Below are positions 37,747-47,796 of a DNA stretch of 64,000 nucleotides, piece by piece; the stretch's first letter is position 1, and each line of letters opens with the position of its first letter. The position numbers were made by a program, and so were the translations under genes. Under the pieces are notes generated by a model, which saw only the letters and a program-made list of their open reading frames with translations, was not told where the DNA came from and ran no database searches. Source of the DNA: Burkholderia sp. GAS332 (GTDB lineage Bacteria; Pseudomonadota; Gammaproteobacteria; Burkholderiales; Burkholderiaceae); contig FSRV01000001.1 of the NCBI GenBank assembly GCA_900142905.1, positions 3,038,001 to 3,102,000 of the forward strand, written 5' to 3'.

Positions 37747-38400
37747 CTAGCCACTCGCCAATGCAGCGAGCGTATCGCCGAAGCCGCCGCGAGCACGCGT
37801 CGCCGTACGCGCGCTCGTGATGACGCGCGGTGCGGCGCTCCACGCGATACGGGCGCCGGTCGCGATCAACCGGTCGACCAGCGCGACGTCTTCGCTGCAC
37901 GTGAGCGGTGGGAAGCCGCCGGCTCGTCGATACGCTTCGGCCGAGACGCCGAGATTCGCGCCGTGTACGTGGCGATGGCCGTCGGCGTCCACATAGGTCT
38001 TGCGAAAATATTCGCGCACGCTGTGGGGATGCGTGGCCCAGTCGTCGACGGCAATCGAGCCGCACACCGCGTCCGTGTCCAGCGACAACTGCGCGACCAG
38101 CCAGCCCGGCGACACGCGGCTATCCGCATCGGTAAAAGCGAGCCAGCGGGCGCCGTCCGCCAGCAGAAAATCGGCACCCGTCGCGCGCGCGATGCCGACA
38201 TTGCGCACCTTCAGCGTCAATGTCTCAACACCGTAAGCACGCGCGATCACGCCGGAAAAATCGTTGCAGGCATCGAGCACGATAACGATCCGCACCGGCT
38301 CGCCGGTCAGACCGGCGTGGCGCGACGCTTCAATCAGTGCAGCAAGACACGGCGCCAGCAAGGCCTCTTCGTTATGCGCTGGAACGATCACGCCGATCAT
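37747..38400 (-). CDS. Family 2 glycosyltransferase
   Basis: 217-aa GT-A type glycosyltransferase. It begins MIGVIVPAHNEEALLAPCL, then VLDACNDFS (nucleotide-binding region) and FTDADSRV (DxD motif), followed by CSEDVALVDRL. The ATG overlaps the upstream methyltransferase stop (ATGA). It is short and has no membrane helix, so it is a soluble enzyme. It is the last gene of a three-gene operon; the acceptor is unknown. Confidence 0.85.
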   Translation of the reverse strand: MIGVIVPAHNEEALLAPCLAALIEASRHAGLTGEPVRIVIVLDACNDFSGVIARAYGVETLTLKVRNVGIARATGADFLLADGARWLAFTDADSRVSPGWLVAQLSLDTDAVCGSIAVDDWATHPHSVREYFRKTYVDADGHRHVHGANLGVSAEAYRRAGGFPPLTCSEDVALVDRLIATGARIAWSAAPRVITSARTATRARGGFGDTLAALASG

Positions 38401-39002
38401 AGGAGCCCCTCGCGTTGCGCCACCGAACGCGCGTCGTACGACCATACGTCGATCAGCAAATCGGCTTCGTCGTGATGCGCGAGACGCGACAGACCGCAGC
38501 GCGCATCGAACAATGCGTGCGCGGCATCGGCGGACGCGAGCGCCTCGGCAAACGGACGGCGCCAGTGGCAAGCGAGCAGCGTACCGTCCGGCGTGAGCGA
38601 CGCTGCAATTCGGGCGGCCAGTGTTTCGAGGTCGGCTGCATCGAGGTAATAAGCAAGTTCGCTGATCACGATCAGCTCGAACGGTCCCGCTTCGGTCGGC
38701 CATTGCTGCGGCACCCTACGCTGTTCGACACGGACCTGCGGCAGACCGGCAACACGTTCGCGTGCAAGACGTACGGCCGTTTCGTGCAGATCGGCGGCAA
38801 GCAGCGCGTCGCAGCGGGTCGCCAGCCCGGCCGTCAATTCGCCGTTCGCGCAGCCCGGCTCGAACGCGTTGCGATAACGCGGACGCGGCAGCAGGGCAAG
38901 CGTGAGCGAACGCTTGCGGTGCTCGTACCAGCCTTCGCGCAGGTGCCACGGGTCGTCGCTGCTTTTGTAAAGTTCATCGAAATACACCGCTGTAGAGGAC
39001 AT
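38397..39002 (-). CDS. NodS-like SAM-dependent methyltransferase
   Basis: 201-aa class I methyltransferase. Motif I is AFEPGCANGELTAGLA, with later LIVISELAYYLDAADL. The N-terminal YFDELYKSSDDPWHLREGWY is characteristic of NodS-type proteins, which N-methylate the amino sugar of lipochitin oligosaccharides in rhizobia. GGAGGG precedes the start. It lies 24 bp after the acyl-CoA dehydrogenase-like gene and overlaps the glycosyltransferase gene. No other nod genes are present, so a distinct glycoconjugate is likely. Confidence 0.85.
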   Translation of the reverse strand: MSSTAVYFDELYKSSDDPWHLREGWYEHRKRSLTLALLPRPRYRNAFEPGCANGELTAGLATRCDALLAADLHETAVRLARERVAGLPQVRVEQRRVPQQWPTEAGPFELIVISELAYYLDAADLETLAARIAASLTPDGTLLACHWRRPFAEALASADAAHALFDARCGLSRLAHHDEADLLIDVWSYDARSVAQREGLL

Positions 39003-39026
39003 GTCAGCGGCCCTCCCTGCATTGCG

Positions 39027-40190
39027 TTAGAGCGTCCACGGCGCACCTCCGGCAGCGGAGTCGTCCCCTGCCTTGACGATCAGCTCGCCGAGCGCGGCAA
39101 GATCGCGTTCGGCATGGCTTTGCCGCAAGAACACCGGCAGGTCCGCCAGCGCACGGGCAAAGCGTGCATCGAGGCATAACGGACCGGCGCCGAGCGTACG
39201 CGTCGCGTGGGTCATCACGGCCGTGGCAGCTTCCTCAACGATGAGGCGGGTGCGCATGGCTTCGGGTTGAGCGTTGGCCTGGGGGTTCGCATCGATATGG
39301 GCGGCGGTTTCGCGCAGCACGGCGGCAGCGCCGGCCAACGCGACGTCGACCGCGCCGAGGTGGGCGAGCCGATGTCCGTCGGCACGTTGCATGGATGCGT
39401 CGCGCAACGTCAGGCCGATTCGCGAAGCGGCGCCGTACCAGCACGCGGCTATGCCGGCGCCCCCCTGCCAGAAACCCGGCCGGCGCACGTAAGCATGCGC
39501 GGCGCCCACGCGCGTGGCCGCAGTCCGATCGAAGGTAACGTCCGCGCTAGCGGTGGCCTGCATGCCGACGGCTTGCCACTTTGTCGTGTCGATTGAAATC
39601 GACGCCTGATCCATCGTGACGGCTGCGAGCACGGGTTCGCCATCGAGCCATGCGGTGACGAGCGCGTGACTGACCACGCCCGCGCCCGAACACCAGGCTT
39701 TCGTGCCGCTCAGCGTCAGTTGCGCGGCATCCTCGGCACCACTTGCACCTTTGCTGGCTTGCACGCGCGCGTCAGGCGGTTCCGCGGCCCATACGCCCCA
39801 GCGGCTGCCAACGGATGGTGTGGGGCCGTGCAACTCGGCGAGAATCGCCAGCGCGTCGGTATGTCCTTCGAACAGTTTGACGAGACCGAGATCGCACGCC
39901 GCAACCGCGGCCAGGGCGCGCCAGCGCGCGAGCGTGTGCCCGTGCCCTGGCAACGGCACGAAGGGCAAACGGTCGTAGCCCCGTTCGACCAGCGCGCGAA
40001 AAACGTCGCCCAGCGCGGCGGGATCGCCCGCATCGAAACGCGTGCTGTGCAGAAAATCTTCCAGCGCCCCGGCAGAGCGCACCGTCGATTGCGCGGCGAA
40101 TGCCGCATGAGGATCGCGAGTGCGAGTTCTGCTGATTCGTTCCGGCGGCCGCGCACTCACGCTGGCCGCACGATCGCGCGTATCGAGCAT
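39027..40190 (-). CDS. Acyl-CoA dehydrogenase-like flavoprotein
   Basis: 387-aa protein with the acyl-CoA dehydrogenase layout: helical N-terminus, beta domain (LSGTKAWCSGAGVVSHALVT, WQAVGMQATASADVTFD) and helical C-terminus (RTLGAGPLCLDARFARALAD). The usual catalytic Glu region is divergent, so it may not oxidise a normal acyl-CoA. CAGGGAGGCACG precedes the ATG. Genes of this type often stand with a NodS-like methyltransferase, a glycosyltransferase and a PIG-L deacetylase; here the deacetylase is absent. Confidence 0.8.
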   Translation of the reverse strand: MLDTRDRAASVSARPPERISRTRTRDPHAAFAAQSTVRSAGALEDFLHSTRFDAGDPAALGDVFRALVERGYDRLPFVPLPGHGHTLARWRALAAVAACDLGLVKLFEGHTDALAILAELHGPTPSVGSRWGVWAAEPPDARVQASKGASGAEDAAQLTLSGTKAWCSGAGVVSHALVTAWLDGEPVLAAVTMDQASISIDTTKWQAVGMQATASADVTFDRTAATRVGAAHAYVRRPGFWQGGAGIAACWYGAASRIGLTLRDASMQRADGHRLAHLGAVDVALAGAAAVLRETAAHIDANPQANAQPEAMRTRLIVEEAATAVMTHATRTLGAGPLCLDARFARALADLPVFLRQSHAERDLAALGELIVKAGDDSAAGGAPWTL

Positions 40191-40375
40191 CGTGCCTCCC
40201 TGAAGCGGTTCGATCTATGCGGGCGGACTTTTGATAGCCGCGGCGCGTGCAGACGAACAGCAAGCGGCGTGCCTCAGGCCTCGAACACCTGGGACACGCC
40301 GTGCTATTTCAGGGGTGATAGCGTGCTAAGGATGGCGCGCAGCACGCTTGTATGAAGGAAGCGCGCCCGTTGACT

Positions 40376-42349
40376 TTAGCCCGGACCGTACTGCCCGCGC
40401 CGCGCTTCCGCCTGTTCCAGCAACGCCTCGAATAGCGCGAGGTCCACTGGCTTGACGAGATGAGCGTCAAAACCGGCCACCTGCGTACGCTCGCGATCGC
40501 TTGCGTGACCGAAGCCGGTCATCGCGGCGAACACCGTGCCGGCCAGCGCGGGCATCTCGCGCAACCCCGCCAGCGTCGCGAAGCCGTCCATTTTTGGCAT
40601 GGCAAGGTCGATCAACGCAAGATGGGGGACGAGGCGCGGTGCGACATCGAGCGCCTGCGCGCCGTCGTAGGCAATGCGGACTTCGTGGCCTTTGAGTTCG
40701 AACAGCATGGCGAGGCTGTCGGCGGAATCGCGATTGTCGTCCACCAGCAGAATCCGCAACGGCGACACCGCCGCGCAGGCAACGCCAGCCTGATCAGGCT
40801 GGGCTTCCGAGCGTGCCGCGGCAAGCGGCAAACTGAGTGTGAACGAACTGCCGCATCCCTCGCCCTCGCTGCTCGCGATGATGCTGCCGCCGTGCATTTC
40901 GATCAACGATTTGCACAACGTGAGGCCGATGCCGAGGCCACCTTCGCCAAGGCTTTGCCCACTCTTTTCCTGCACGAACAACTCGAAGATCGCATCGAGC
41001 GAACGGACCGGAATGCCGCGGCCGCGGTCGCGCACTTCCAGCACCGCCATGTGATGCTCGACACGTCCGAATATCTCGATACGGCTGCCGGACGGTGAAA
41101 ATTTCGACGCGTTATGCAGCAGGTTTTGCAGCACTTGCACAAGCCGCGTTGTGTCGCCGCTCACGATAAGCGGCTCGGCCGGCATATGCGTCGCCACGCT
41201 CTGCGCCCGCGAATCGGTAAATGGCCGCGCGGCTTCGATCGCGCGCGCCACCACTTCGGCCAGATCGACACGCGCAAGCCGCAGCTCGACCTTGTCCGAC
41301 ATGATGCGGCCGACGTCGAGAAGATCGTCGACGAGGCGCGTGAGATGCGTGACCTGACGGTCGATCAGATCGCGTGCGCGCGCCAGCGTAGGGCTCATCC
41401 CTGTCTCGAGTTGCATCACGCCGATCGCGTTGCGCACCGGCGCAAGCGGATTGCGCAACTCGTGGGCGAGCGTGGCAAGAAACTTGCGCAGACGGTAGCC
41501 GGAGCGTTCCAGTTCTTCGCGCTCGCGGCGCTCGGTCAGATCGCGCGTCACCTTGGCAAAGCCACGCAGATGGTTCGATTCGTCATACACAGCGGTGATG
41601 TTGACGTTGGCCCAGAAGGTGGTGCCGTCCTTGCGCACGCGCCAGCCTTCGTCTTCAACACGGCCGAGCTGCCTCGCGATCGCCAGTTCGCGTGCGGGTT
41701 TACCGGCCGCCGCTTCTTCGCGCGTGTAGAACGTCGAAAAATGCCGGCCGACGATTTCTTTGCGCGTATAGCCCTTGATGCGCGCGGCACCCGCGTTCCA
41801 GCTCACTATGTAGCCGTCCGGATCGAGCATGAAAATCGCGTAGTCTTTCACGTTGTCGACCAGCAAACGGAAGCGCTCCTCGCTCTGCCGCAGCGCCTCC
41901 AGGTACTCGCGCTGCGCGGTCAGATCGCGGGTAATCTTGGCAAAACCCGTCAGCACCCCCGCCTCGTTGCGCACCGCCGTGATGACCACGTTACACCAGA
42001 AGGTCGTGCCGTCTTTGCGAACCCGCCAGCCTTCGTCCTCGAAGCGGCCGGTCAATGCTGCCTGCTGCAACTCATAAGCGGGCCAGCCGCGCGCCACGGC
42101 TTCTGCACAATAGAAGCGAGAGAAGTGCTCGCCGATGATCTCGTGCGCCGCGTAGCCCTTCAGCTTCTGCGCACCGGCATTCCAACTGACGATATGCCCA
42201 GTCGGGTCCAGCAGGAAGATTGCATAGTCTTCGATCGACTGAACCAGCGCCCCATAATCGACCTCGACGGATGGGTTCGCACGGAGTGCGGGGGATACGT
42301 TGGCGGCCTCATCGTCATCATCTGTGGGGTGGGTGTCACGCTCGGTCAT
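40376..42349 (-). CDS. Hybrid sensor histidine kinase (PAS-PAS-HisKA-HATPase-REC)
   Basis: 657-aa soluble kinase. Two near-identical PAS domains (about 33-145 and 162-272) share the sequences IVSWNAGA and VEDEGWRVRKDGTTFW or close variants. HisKA follows with the phospho-His296 in FLATLAHELRNPL. The ATPase has Asn413 (NLLHNASKFS) and GGLGIGLTL. A C-terminal receiver domain has LVDDNRDSAD and phospho-Asp581 in LIDLAMPKMDG. No transmembrane segment is seen, so it senses a cytoplasmic cue such as redox, light or a small molecule. No response regulator lies adjacent. A GTG at 42388 is an alternative start. Confidence 0.92.
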   Translation of the reverse strand: MTERDTHPTDDDDEAANVSPALRANPSVEVDYGALVQSIEDYAIFLLDPTGHIVSWNAGAQKLKGYAAHEIIGEHFSRFYCAEAVARGWPAYELQQAALTGRFEDEGWRVRKDGTTFWCNVVITAVRNEAGVLTGFAKITRDLTAQREYLEALRQSEERFRLLVDNVKDYAIFMLDPDGYIVSWNAGAARIKGYTRKEIVGRHFSTFYTREEAAAGKPARELAIARQLGRVEDEGWRVRKDGTTFWANVNITAVYDESNHLRGFAKVTRDLTERREREELERSGYRLRKFLATLAHELRNPLAPVRNAIGVMQLETGMSPTLARARDLIDRQVTHLTRLVDDLLDVGRIMSDKVELRLARVDLAEVVARAIEAARPFTDSRAQSVATHMPAEPLIVSGDTTRLVQVLQNLLHNASKFSPSGSRIEIFGRVEHHMAVLEVRDRGRGIPVRSLDAIFELFVQEKSGQSLGEGGLGIGLTLCKSLIEMHGGSIIASSEGEGCGSSFTLSLPLAAARSEAQPDQAGVACAAVSPLRILLVDDNRDSADSLAMLFELKGHEVRIAYDGAQALDVAPRLVPHLALIDLAMPKMDGFATLAGLREMPALAGTVFAAMTGFGHASDRERTQVAGFDAHLVKPVDLALFEALLEQAEARRGQYGPG

Positions 42350-42492
42350 GGTCAGAAGAGTCAATGGGACTGTCCAAACAGCATACACCGGCTCGCTTGC
42401 ATGATTCGCCTATTGTCCAACGTTATCGCGTCGACAACTGAAAGCAGCAAACTTCGGCATGCCTCAACAAGCGTCGGTACTTCGCCGAATCC

Positions 42493-43542
42493 TCACCCCG
42501 CCACCCCGATCTTTTCCGCCAGCTTCGCGTCGTAACTGGAATGGACGTGCACTCGCTTCTTCTCCGGATAGGCGTATACGTATGCCTTGCGCAGCGCTAG
42601 CGACGCCTCGTGAAAACCGGACAGAATCAGCTTCTGCTTGTTCGGATAGTTGGCGATGTCGCCGACCGCGAAGATGCCGGGGCGCGAGCTTTCGTAGTTG
42701 GACGTATCCACATCGACGCGGCCACCGTGGATCGACAGACCCCACTGCGCGATCGGCCCAAGATCGGCAACCAACCCGTACAGCACGACGAGATGCTCGG
42801 TGTCGAGCTGCGTTTCGCCTTCGATATGCCGCAGCGCGATCGATTTCAACGCATCGCCCTCGACGTTAAGCCCCGAAATCGCGCCGACGATGAAGTCCAT
42901 CTCCCCTGCCTCGACCGCCCGACGCATCGACTCGACGCTCGAATCCGCCGCACTGAAGCCGTTGCGGCGATGCACCAGGGTGACGCGCCGCGCGACCTTG
43001 CGCAGTGCCAGCGCCCAGTCGAGCGCGGAATCGCCGCCGCCTGCCACCACCACCGCCTTGCCGGCGAAATCGGCGAGACGGGGCACGCTGTAGTGCACGT
43101 GGCGCGATTCCAGCGGCACGGCTTCAGCAAGCATCAGTTTTTGCGGGACGAATGCACCATTGCCGGCGGCGAGCAGAATCGCCGCCACGTCGAATACAAG
43201 GCCGCGCTCGGTGCGTACGGTCCAGCGCCCATCGTCGCGCTGCTCGACCGACTCGACCCGTTGCTCGAGATGAATCGGCACGTCGAACGGCTTGCATTGC
43301 GACATCAAACGCTCGACCAGCTCGCGCGCGGTACATGAGGGAATCGCGGGAATGTCGTAGATTGGCTTGTCGGGATAGAGCTCAATGCACTGCCCGCCCA
43401 CCTTGTCGAGCCCGTCGACAATCTGGCACGACAGGCCGATCACACCTGCCTCGAAAGCGGCAAAGAGGCCCACGGGGCCGGCGCCGACGATCAGGACATC
43501 GGAGCGAATCGGTTGCGGAAGTTGGTCTGCGGCGGCCGTCAT
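42493..43542 (-). CDS. Ferredoxin-NADP(+) reductase, thioredoxin-reductase-like type
   Basis: 349-aa FAD/NAD(P) oxidoreductase. FAD-binding VLIVGAGPVGLFAAFEAG is at the N-terminus, the NADPH fold is VVVAGGGDSALDWALAL, and the C-terminal FAD motif is PGIFAVGDIANYPNKQKLI. The CxxC of thioredoxin reductase is missing, as in the flavin-dependent ferredoxin-NADP reductases of this class. It would exchange electrons between NADPH and ferredoxin or flavodoxin. It stands alone between the kinase and the chemoreceptor genes. Confidence 0.9.
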   Translation of the reverse strand: MTAAADQLPQPIRSDVLIVGAGPVGLFAAFEAGVIGLSCQIVDGLDKVGGQCIELYPDKPIYDIPAIPSCTARELVERLMSQCKPFDVPIHLEQRVESVEQRDDGRWTVRTERGLVFDVAAILLAAGNGAFVPQKLMLAEAVPLESRHVHYSVPRLADFAGKAVVVAGGGDSALDWALALRKVARRVTLVHRRNGFSAADSSVESMRRAVEAGEMDFIVGAISGLNVEGDALKSIALRHIEGETQLDTEHLVVLYGLVADLGPIAQWGLSIHGGRVDVDTSNYESSRPGIFAVGDIANYPNKQKLILSGFHEASLALRKAYVYAYPEKKRVHVHSSYDAKLAEKIGVAG

Positions 43543-43640
43543 TCGGGATCTCTTCGGGTAGGTCGATGATCCACCATACAGAATCGCCCGAAGCCCGGCA
43601 ACGATGCCATTACAAGCGGTAAGGACGCTTGAGCACTGAC

Positions 43641-45215
43641 TCAGAACGCCGGCTCACGCACGGCCGCCTCTCGGGCGACCTTGAAGGCCGCGGTCAATTC
43701 GCTCAACTGCCGCGCCTGATCCGCCAGCGAGTTCGCCGTCGCCGCACTTTCTTCGACCAGCGCGGCGTTGTGCTGCGTGACCTCATCCATCTGCGTGACA
43801 GCGAGGCTCACCTGCCTGATGCCCTCGCTCTGCTCCGTCGAGGCCGCGGCAATTTCGCCGACAATCCGCGCCACGCGCGCGATGGCCGCTTCAATTTCCT
43901 GCATCGTATCGCCCGCTTCATTGACGAGTCCTGCGCCGCTCTCGACCCGCGAAGTCGATTCCGCGATCAGCGTGCCGATTTCCTTCGCTGCAGCCGCGGA
44001 ACGCTGCGCGAGACTGCGCACCTCGCCCGCCACCACGGCGAAGCCGCGTCCCTCTTCACCCGCGCGTGCGGCTTCAACGGCCGCGTTCAGCGCGAGGATA
44101 TTGGTCTGAAACGCGATGCCTTCAATCGCGGTAATGATGCCGGTCATCTTCGACGAACCCGCGTGAATCACGCGCATCGTCTCGACCATGCTGCCGACCG
44201 AACTGCGTCCACGTGCGGCCATCTCCGAAGCGCGCAGCGCCAGCTCGCTCGCGTGGTGTGCATTTTCGGCGTTAAGTTGTACGGTCGACGTGAGCTGTTC
44301 CATCGCCGCCGCGGTTTCCTCCAGCGACGCTGCCTGCTCTTCCGTGCGTTGCGACAGATCGAGATTGCCCGCGGCGATCTGTTGCGTCGATGAAGCGATC
44401 GAGTGCGACCCGGCGCGTACGGTGGTGACGGTCGCGCCGAGCTTGTCCTGCATCGTGGCAACACCGCGCAGCAGTGTCGCCATTTCGTCGTTCGAGCGAA
44501 TGGCCACGTGCGTGGTCAATTCGCCGGCGGCGATGGCATCGAACTGGCGCAGCGCGTCGTTCAGCGGCCCCATGATCGCGCGACGCAACGTGCGCCAACT
44601 GATGAACGCCACCGTCAGACCCACCAGAATGCTGCCGATACACGCAACCAGCAGCGTGTGAAACAGCGTGGCTGAGCGCTCGCTCGCATCGCTCGCCTGC
44701 TGATTCAGATAGTCCTCCAGCGCGCCCTGACTCGTGTTCATCGCCGTGTAAAGGCCGATCAGGTGATTCGCGCGGCTTTCGTCCATCCAGCTCGCGTCGC
44801 CCGTACGGATCGCATCAACCAGCTTGTCGATGCCGTCACGCCGCACGGCGGTGCGCTTCGCGTCGAGATCGTCGGTGAGGCGTTGCAGATCGGGCGTTTT
44901 CGGCAAATCACGGAAGCCGTTCCACCATTTATCGGAGTCGGCGAGCAGCATGCGGGCGCGGTCGAGTTGCGCGCCCAGTTGCGGCGAATGCGGGTTGCTC
45001 ATCGCCCAGTCGAGCCCGAAGCGCGCGCGTGACATTGCAGTACCCGACTTGCCGAGCGCTACGACCGAGGCGAAATGCACCGTGTACGCCTCACGCTGCG
45101 CCTCGTTGCTTTCGTTCATCCCGAGAATGCCGAGCGCGCCGGTGGCAATCAGCAGCACGCCGAGAAACGCGATGGTGATCGCGATCCGTAGATTGATGGT
45201 CAGATTCTTGGTCAT
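43641..45215 (-). CDS. Methyl-accepting chemotaxis protein
   Basis: 524-aa transmembrane chemoreceptor. TM1 is near 10-31 ([20 protein letters not shown]), a periplasmic four-helix ligand domain spans about 32-187, TM2 is near 188-207 ([20 protein letters not shown]), and HAMP follows (about 208-262). The signalling domain has the conserved hairpin tip [20 protein letters not shown]. It lacks a C-terminal NWETF-type pentapeptide for CheR/CheB tethering, so it relies on other receptors for adaptation. The ligand is unknown; the divergent porin and nucleoside genes are only a weak hint. Confidence 0.95.
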   Translation of the reverse strand: MTKNLTINLRIAITIAFLGVLLIATGALGILGMNESNEAQREAYTVHFASVVALGKSGTAMSRARFGLDWAMSNPHSPQLGAQLDRARMLLADSDKWWNGFRDLPKTPDLQRLTDDLDAKRTAVRRDGIDKLVDAIRTGDASWMDESRANHLIGLYTAMNTSQGALEDYLNQQASDASERSATLFHTLLVACIGSILVGLTVAFISWRTLRRAIMGPLNDALRQFDAIAAGELTTHVAIRSNDEMATLLRGVATMQDKLGATVTTVRAGSHSIASSTQQIAAGNLDLSQRTEEQAASLEETAAAMEQLTSTVQLNAENAHHASELALRASEMAARGRSSVGSMVETMRVIHAGSSKMTGIITAIEGIAFQTNILALNAAVEAARAGEEGRGFAVVAGEVRSLAQRSAAAAKEIGTLIAESTSRVESGAGLVNEAGDTMQEIEAAIARVARIVGEIAAASTEQSEGIRQVSLAVTQMDEVTQHNAALVEESAATANSLADQARQLSELTAAFKVAREAAVREPAF

Positions 45216-45500
45216 CGTGGTTTTTGTAGTATTTGTTCCTTATGTGGAACACATAACCGTATGTGGAAAGTATAGCGATTCACTCTGGCGGTAAAAAATT
45301 AAATTCGCGAGGCGCGGCAAACGCGCAACAGGCATGCAAGCCCTGTTTCGCCGGTGGTCGACGGAGGTTTCATTGAATAGATTAAATTTATGGAACTATA
45401 AAAAAACAACATTATTTTTATAGCTGACGAATTCGTATAGTCGAGCCCAGTTCGAATGCGCCCTACGCTAGGCGCCCTCCTTTCCCGCTACTGGACCACG

Positions 45501-46610
45501 ATGAAACTACTCAAGTTCGCCCCTCTCGCGATCGCCGGCGCACTCTCCAGCGCCGCCCATGCGCAAAGCAGCGTGACGCTGTATGGCCTGATTTCGGCCG
45601 GCATCGGCTATGCGACGAATCAGGGCGGCAAGAACGCGTGGCAGGCACTGTCGGGGACTAACCAGAATCCGCGCTGGGGCCTGAAAGGCGTCGAAGATCT
45701 GGGCGGCGGTACGACCGCGATCTTCCAGTTGGAAAACGGCTTTAACGTGATGACCGGCAATGCGTCGCAAAACGGCCGCGAATTCGGCCGCCAGGCGTTC
45801 GTCGGGATCGCCAGCAAGACCTTCGGTACGCTGACTTTCGGTCGCCAGTACGACACCGTGCACGACTATGTCGGCCCGGTGATCATCGCCAGCAACGGCG
45901 TGAACATCGGCGACAACGACAACGGCTATAACGACATCCGCGTGCAAAACGCGGTGAAGTACGTGACGCCCGACTATCGCGGTCTGAAGGCCACGGCCGA
46001 GTACGGTTTCAGTAACGCCACCGGTTTCGCCAACAACAATGCATACAGCTTCGGCGCCGGTTACGAGAACGGCCCGCTGAAGTGGAGCGTGGTCTACGCG
46101 CAGTACAACAACCCGTTTAGCGCGACTAATCCGGACGGCGCGATTTCGAACGACTACGCGTCGTCACTGCTGATCTTCGCGAAGAGCGCATTACATCCGG
46201 CCGCGTATGCGAGCAAGCAGCGCATCTTCGGCACGGGCGGCTTCTATACGGTCGGTCCCGCGCAATTTGCAGCGCTCTTCACCGATGTCCGCTACGATTA
46301 TCTCGACGGTTCGCATCTGCATTTGCAGAACTACAACCTGAACCTGAACTACCACGTGGGCCCTGCGCTCATTCTCGGCGCAGCGTATGCCTTCACGGAC
46401 GGCAAATACGATGTGATCAACACGAGCCCCAAATGGCATCAGGTCAATCTGCAAGCCGATTATTTTCTGTCGAAACGCACCGACGTCGCGCTGACGGTGA
46501 TCGCGCAGCAAGCCGCTGGCGACGCGCAACACGCGCAGATTTTTGCCTACGCTCAATCCACCGGTATCCGTCAGATGATCGCGACGGTCGGCATGCGCCA
46601 CGTGTTCTGA
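45501..46610 (+). CDS. Trimeric outer-membrane porin (Burkholderiales type)
   Basis: 369-aa 16-strand porin. The signal peptide is FAPLAIAGALSSAAHAQ, the mature start SSVTLYGLISAGIGYATN is diagnostic of this family, and RWGLKGVEDLGGGTTAIFQL follows. It ends with RHVF, the terminal aromatic residue needed for assembly. The start at the signal peptide is preferred over an upstream ATG. The next gene begins two bases after the stop, so this porin is probably dedicated to substrates of the nucleoside cluster. Confidence 0.94.
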   Translation: MKLLKFAPLAIAGALSSAAHAQSSVTLYGLISAGIGYATNQGGKNAWQALSGTNQNPRWGLKGVEDLGGGTTAIFQLENGFNVMTGNASQNGREFGRQAFVGIASKTFGTLTFGRQYDTVHDYVGPVIIASNGVNIGDNDNGYNDIRVQNAVKYVTPDYRGLKATAEYGFSNATGFANNNAYSFGAGYENGPLKWSVVYAQYNNPFSATNPDGAISNDYASSLLIFAKSALHPAAYASKQRIFGTGGFYTVGPAQFAALFTDVRYDYLDGSHLHLQNYNLNLNYHVGPALILGAAYAFTDGKYDVINTSPKWHQVNLQADYFLSKRTDVALTVIAQQAAGDAQHAQIFAYAQSTGIRQMIATVGMRHVF

Positions 46611-46612
46611 CG

Positions 46613-47734
46613 ATGATGAAATCCTTCGATCCAACGCAAGACCGGCGCGCGTTTCTGCGCACGGCTATGGGACTGGCTGCGGGTGCATCGGCGTGGCCAA
46701 TGTTTGCCGGCGCGGCCTCAGGTGGTGCCGACACCGCTAACGCGGCAAGTGGCACGTCTTCTTCGAGCGCCACCGCTTCGCTAAGCGGCGCGCGCCGCAG
46801 CGTGATTATCGATTGCGATCCCGGTCAGGACGATGCGATTGCCATCCTGTTCGCTCTTGGTGCGAGCGACCGGCTCGATGTGCGCGCGATCACCACGGTC
46901 GCGGGCAACGTGCCGCTCAATCTCACCGAACGCAACGCCCGCATCGTGCGCGACTGGGCCGAGCGTACGCAATCGCTGCCGGTGTATGCGGGCTGCCCGC
47001 GGCCGCTCACGCGCGAACTGGTCACGGCCGCCAACGTGCACGGCAAGACCGGCCTCGAGGGCGTGCCGCTGCATGAACCGATCGCCCCTCTCGCGCCGCA
47101 GCACGCGGTTGCTTTTCTGATCGACACCTTGCGCGCGGCGCCGCCGCATAGCGTGACGCTGTGCGCGACCGGGCCATTGACCAACCTCGCCACCGCGTTC
47201 ATCGAAGCGCCGGAGATTCGCGACGGCATCCGCGAAATCGTGCTGATGGGTGGCGCCTTCTTCGAACGCGGCAACATCACGCCTGCGGCCGAATTCAATA
47301 TCTACGTCGACCCGCAGGCCGCGCAAGTCGTGTTTGCCAGCGGTGTGCCGATCGTCGTGCTGCCGCGCGACGTCGCCGTGAAAGCGCTGATCACGCCGGC
47401 ACGGATCGCGCCGATTCGTGCGCTCGGCAATCGCTGCGGCACGATGGCCGCCGACATCATGGCCGCGGAAGTCGCGTATCAGAAGGGACGCAAGGGTGTC
47501 GAAGAAGCGCCGATGTACGACCCCTGCGCGACCGGCTACCTGATCGAACCGTCTCTATTCAAAGGACGCGAGGTCAACGTGATGATCGAGACAGTCGGCG
47601 AATGGACGCTCGGTGAAACCGTGGTGGACTGGAGTGGGCACAGCGGCCGTAAGCCGAACGCGACCTGGATCACCGAAGTCGACGCAGACGGTTTTTATGC
47701 CGCCTTGCGCGCACGGCTCGCCACGCTGCCGTGA
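46613..47734 (+). CDS. Tat-exported nucleoside hydrolase
   Basis: 373-aa inosine-uridine-preferring nucleoside hydrolase that splits ribonucleosides into base and ribose. The N-terminus has a twin-arginine signal (QDRRAFLRTAMGLAAGA, Arg11-Arg12), then a Ser/Ala-rich linker. The catalytic calcium site is IIDCDPGQDDA (Asp67, Asp69, Asp73, Asp74); further family motifs are TTVAGNVPLNLTERNA, NVHGKTGL and PAAEFNIYVDPQAA. Most bacterial homologues are cytoplasmic, so periplasmic location is notable. It starts two bases after the porin stop; ATG at 46616 is equally possible. Cleaved bases could enter through the NCS2 permease encoded nearby. Confidence 0.92.
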   Translation: MMKSFDPTQDRRAFLRTAMGLAAGASAWPMFAGAASGGADTANAASGTSSSSATASLSGARRSVIIDCDPGQDDAIAILFALGASDRLDVRAITTVAGNVPLNLTERNARIVRDWAERTQSLPVYAGCPRPLTRELVTAANVHGKTGLEGVPLHEPIAPLAPQHAVAFLIDTLRAAPPHSVTLCATGPLTNLATAFIEAPEIRDGIREIVLMGGAFFERGNITPAAEFNIYVDPQAAQVVFASGVPIVVLPRDVAVKALITPARIAPIRALGNRCGTMAADIMAAEVAYQKGRKGVEEAPMYDPCATGYLIEPSLFKGREVNVMIETVGEWTLGETVVDWSGHSGRKPNATWITEVDADGFYAALRARLATLP

Positions 47735-47796
47735 GCCGGCCAACCCGTGAACCCGTGAAAGGCTCGACAACGTTTCTGCATTCAGCGCACGTTGTG

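Noticed and set aside
40266..40300. GGCGTG/CACGCC stem-loop as terminator after the hybrid kinase gene
   Set aside because: Six-bp outer stem with imperfect inner pairing and no T-run.
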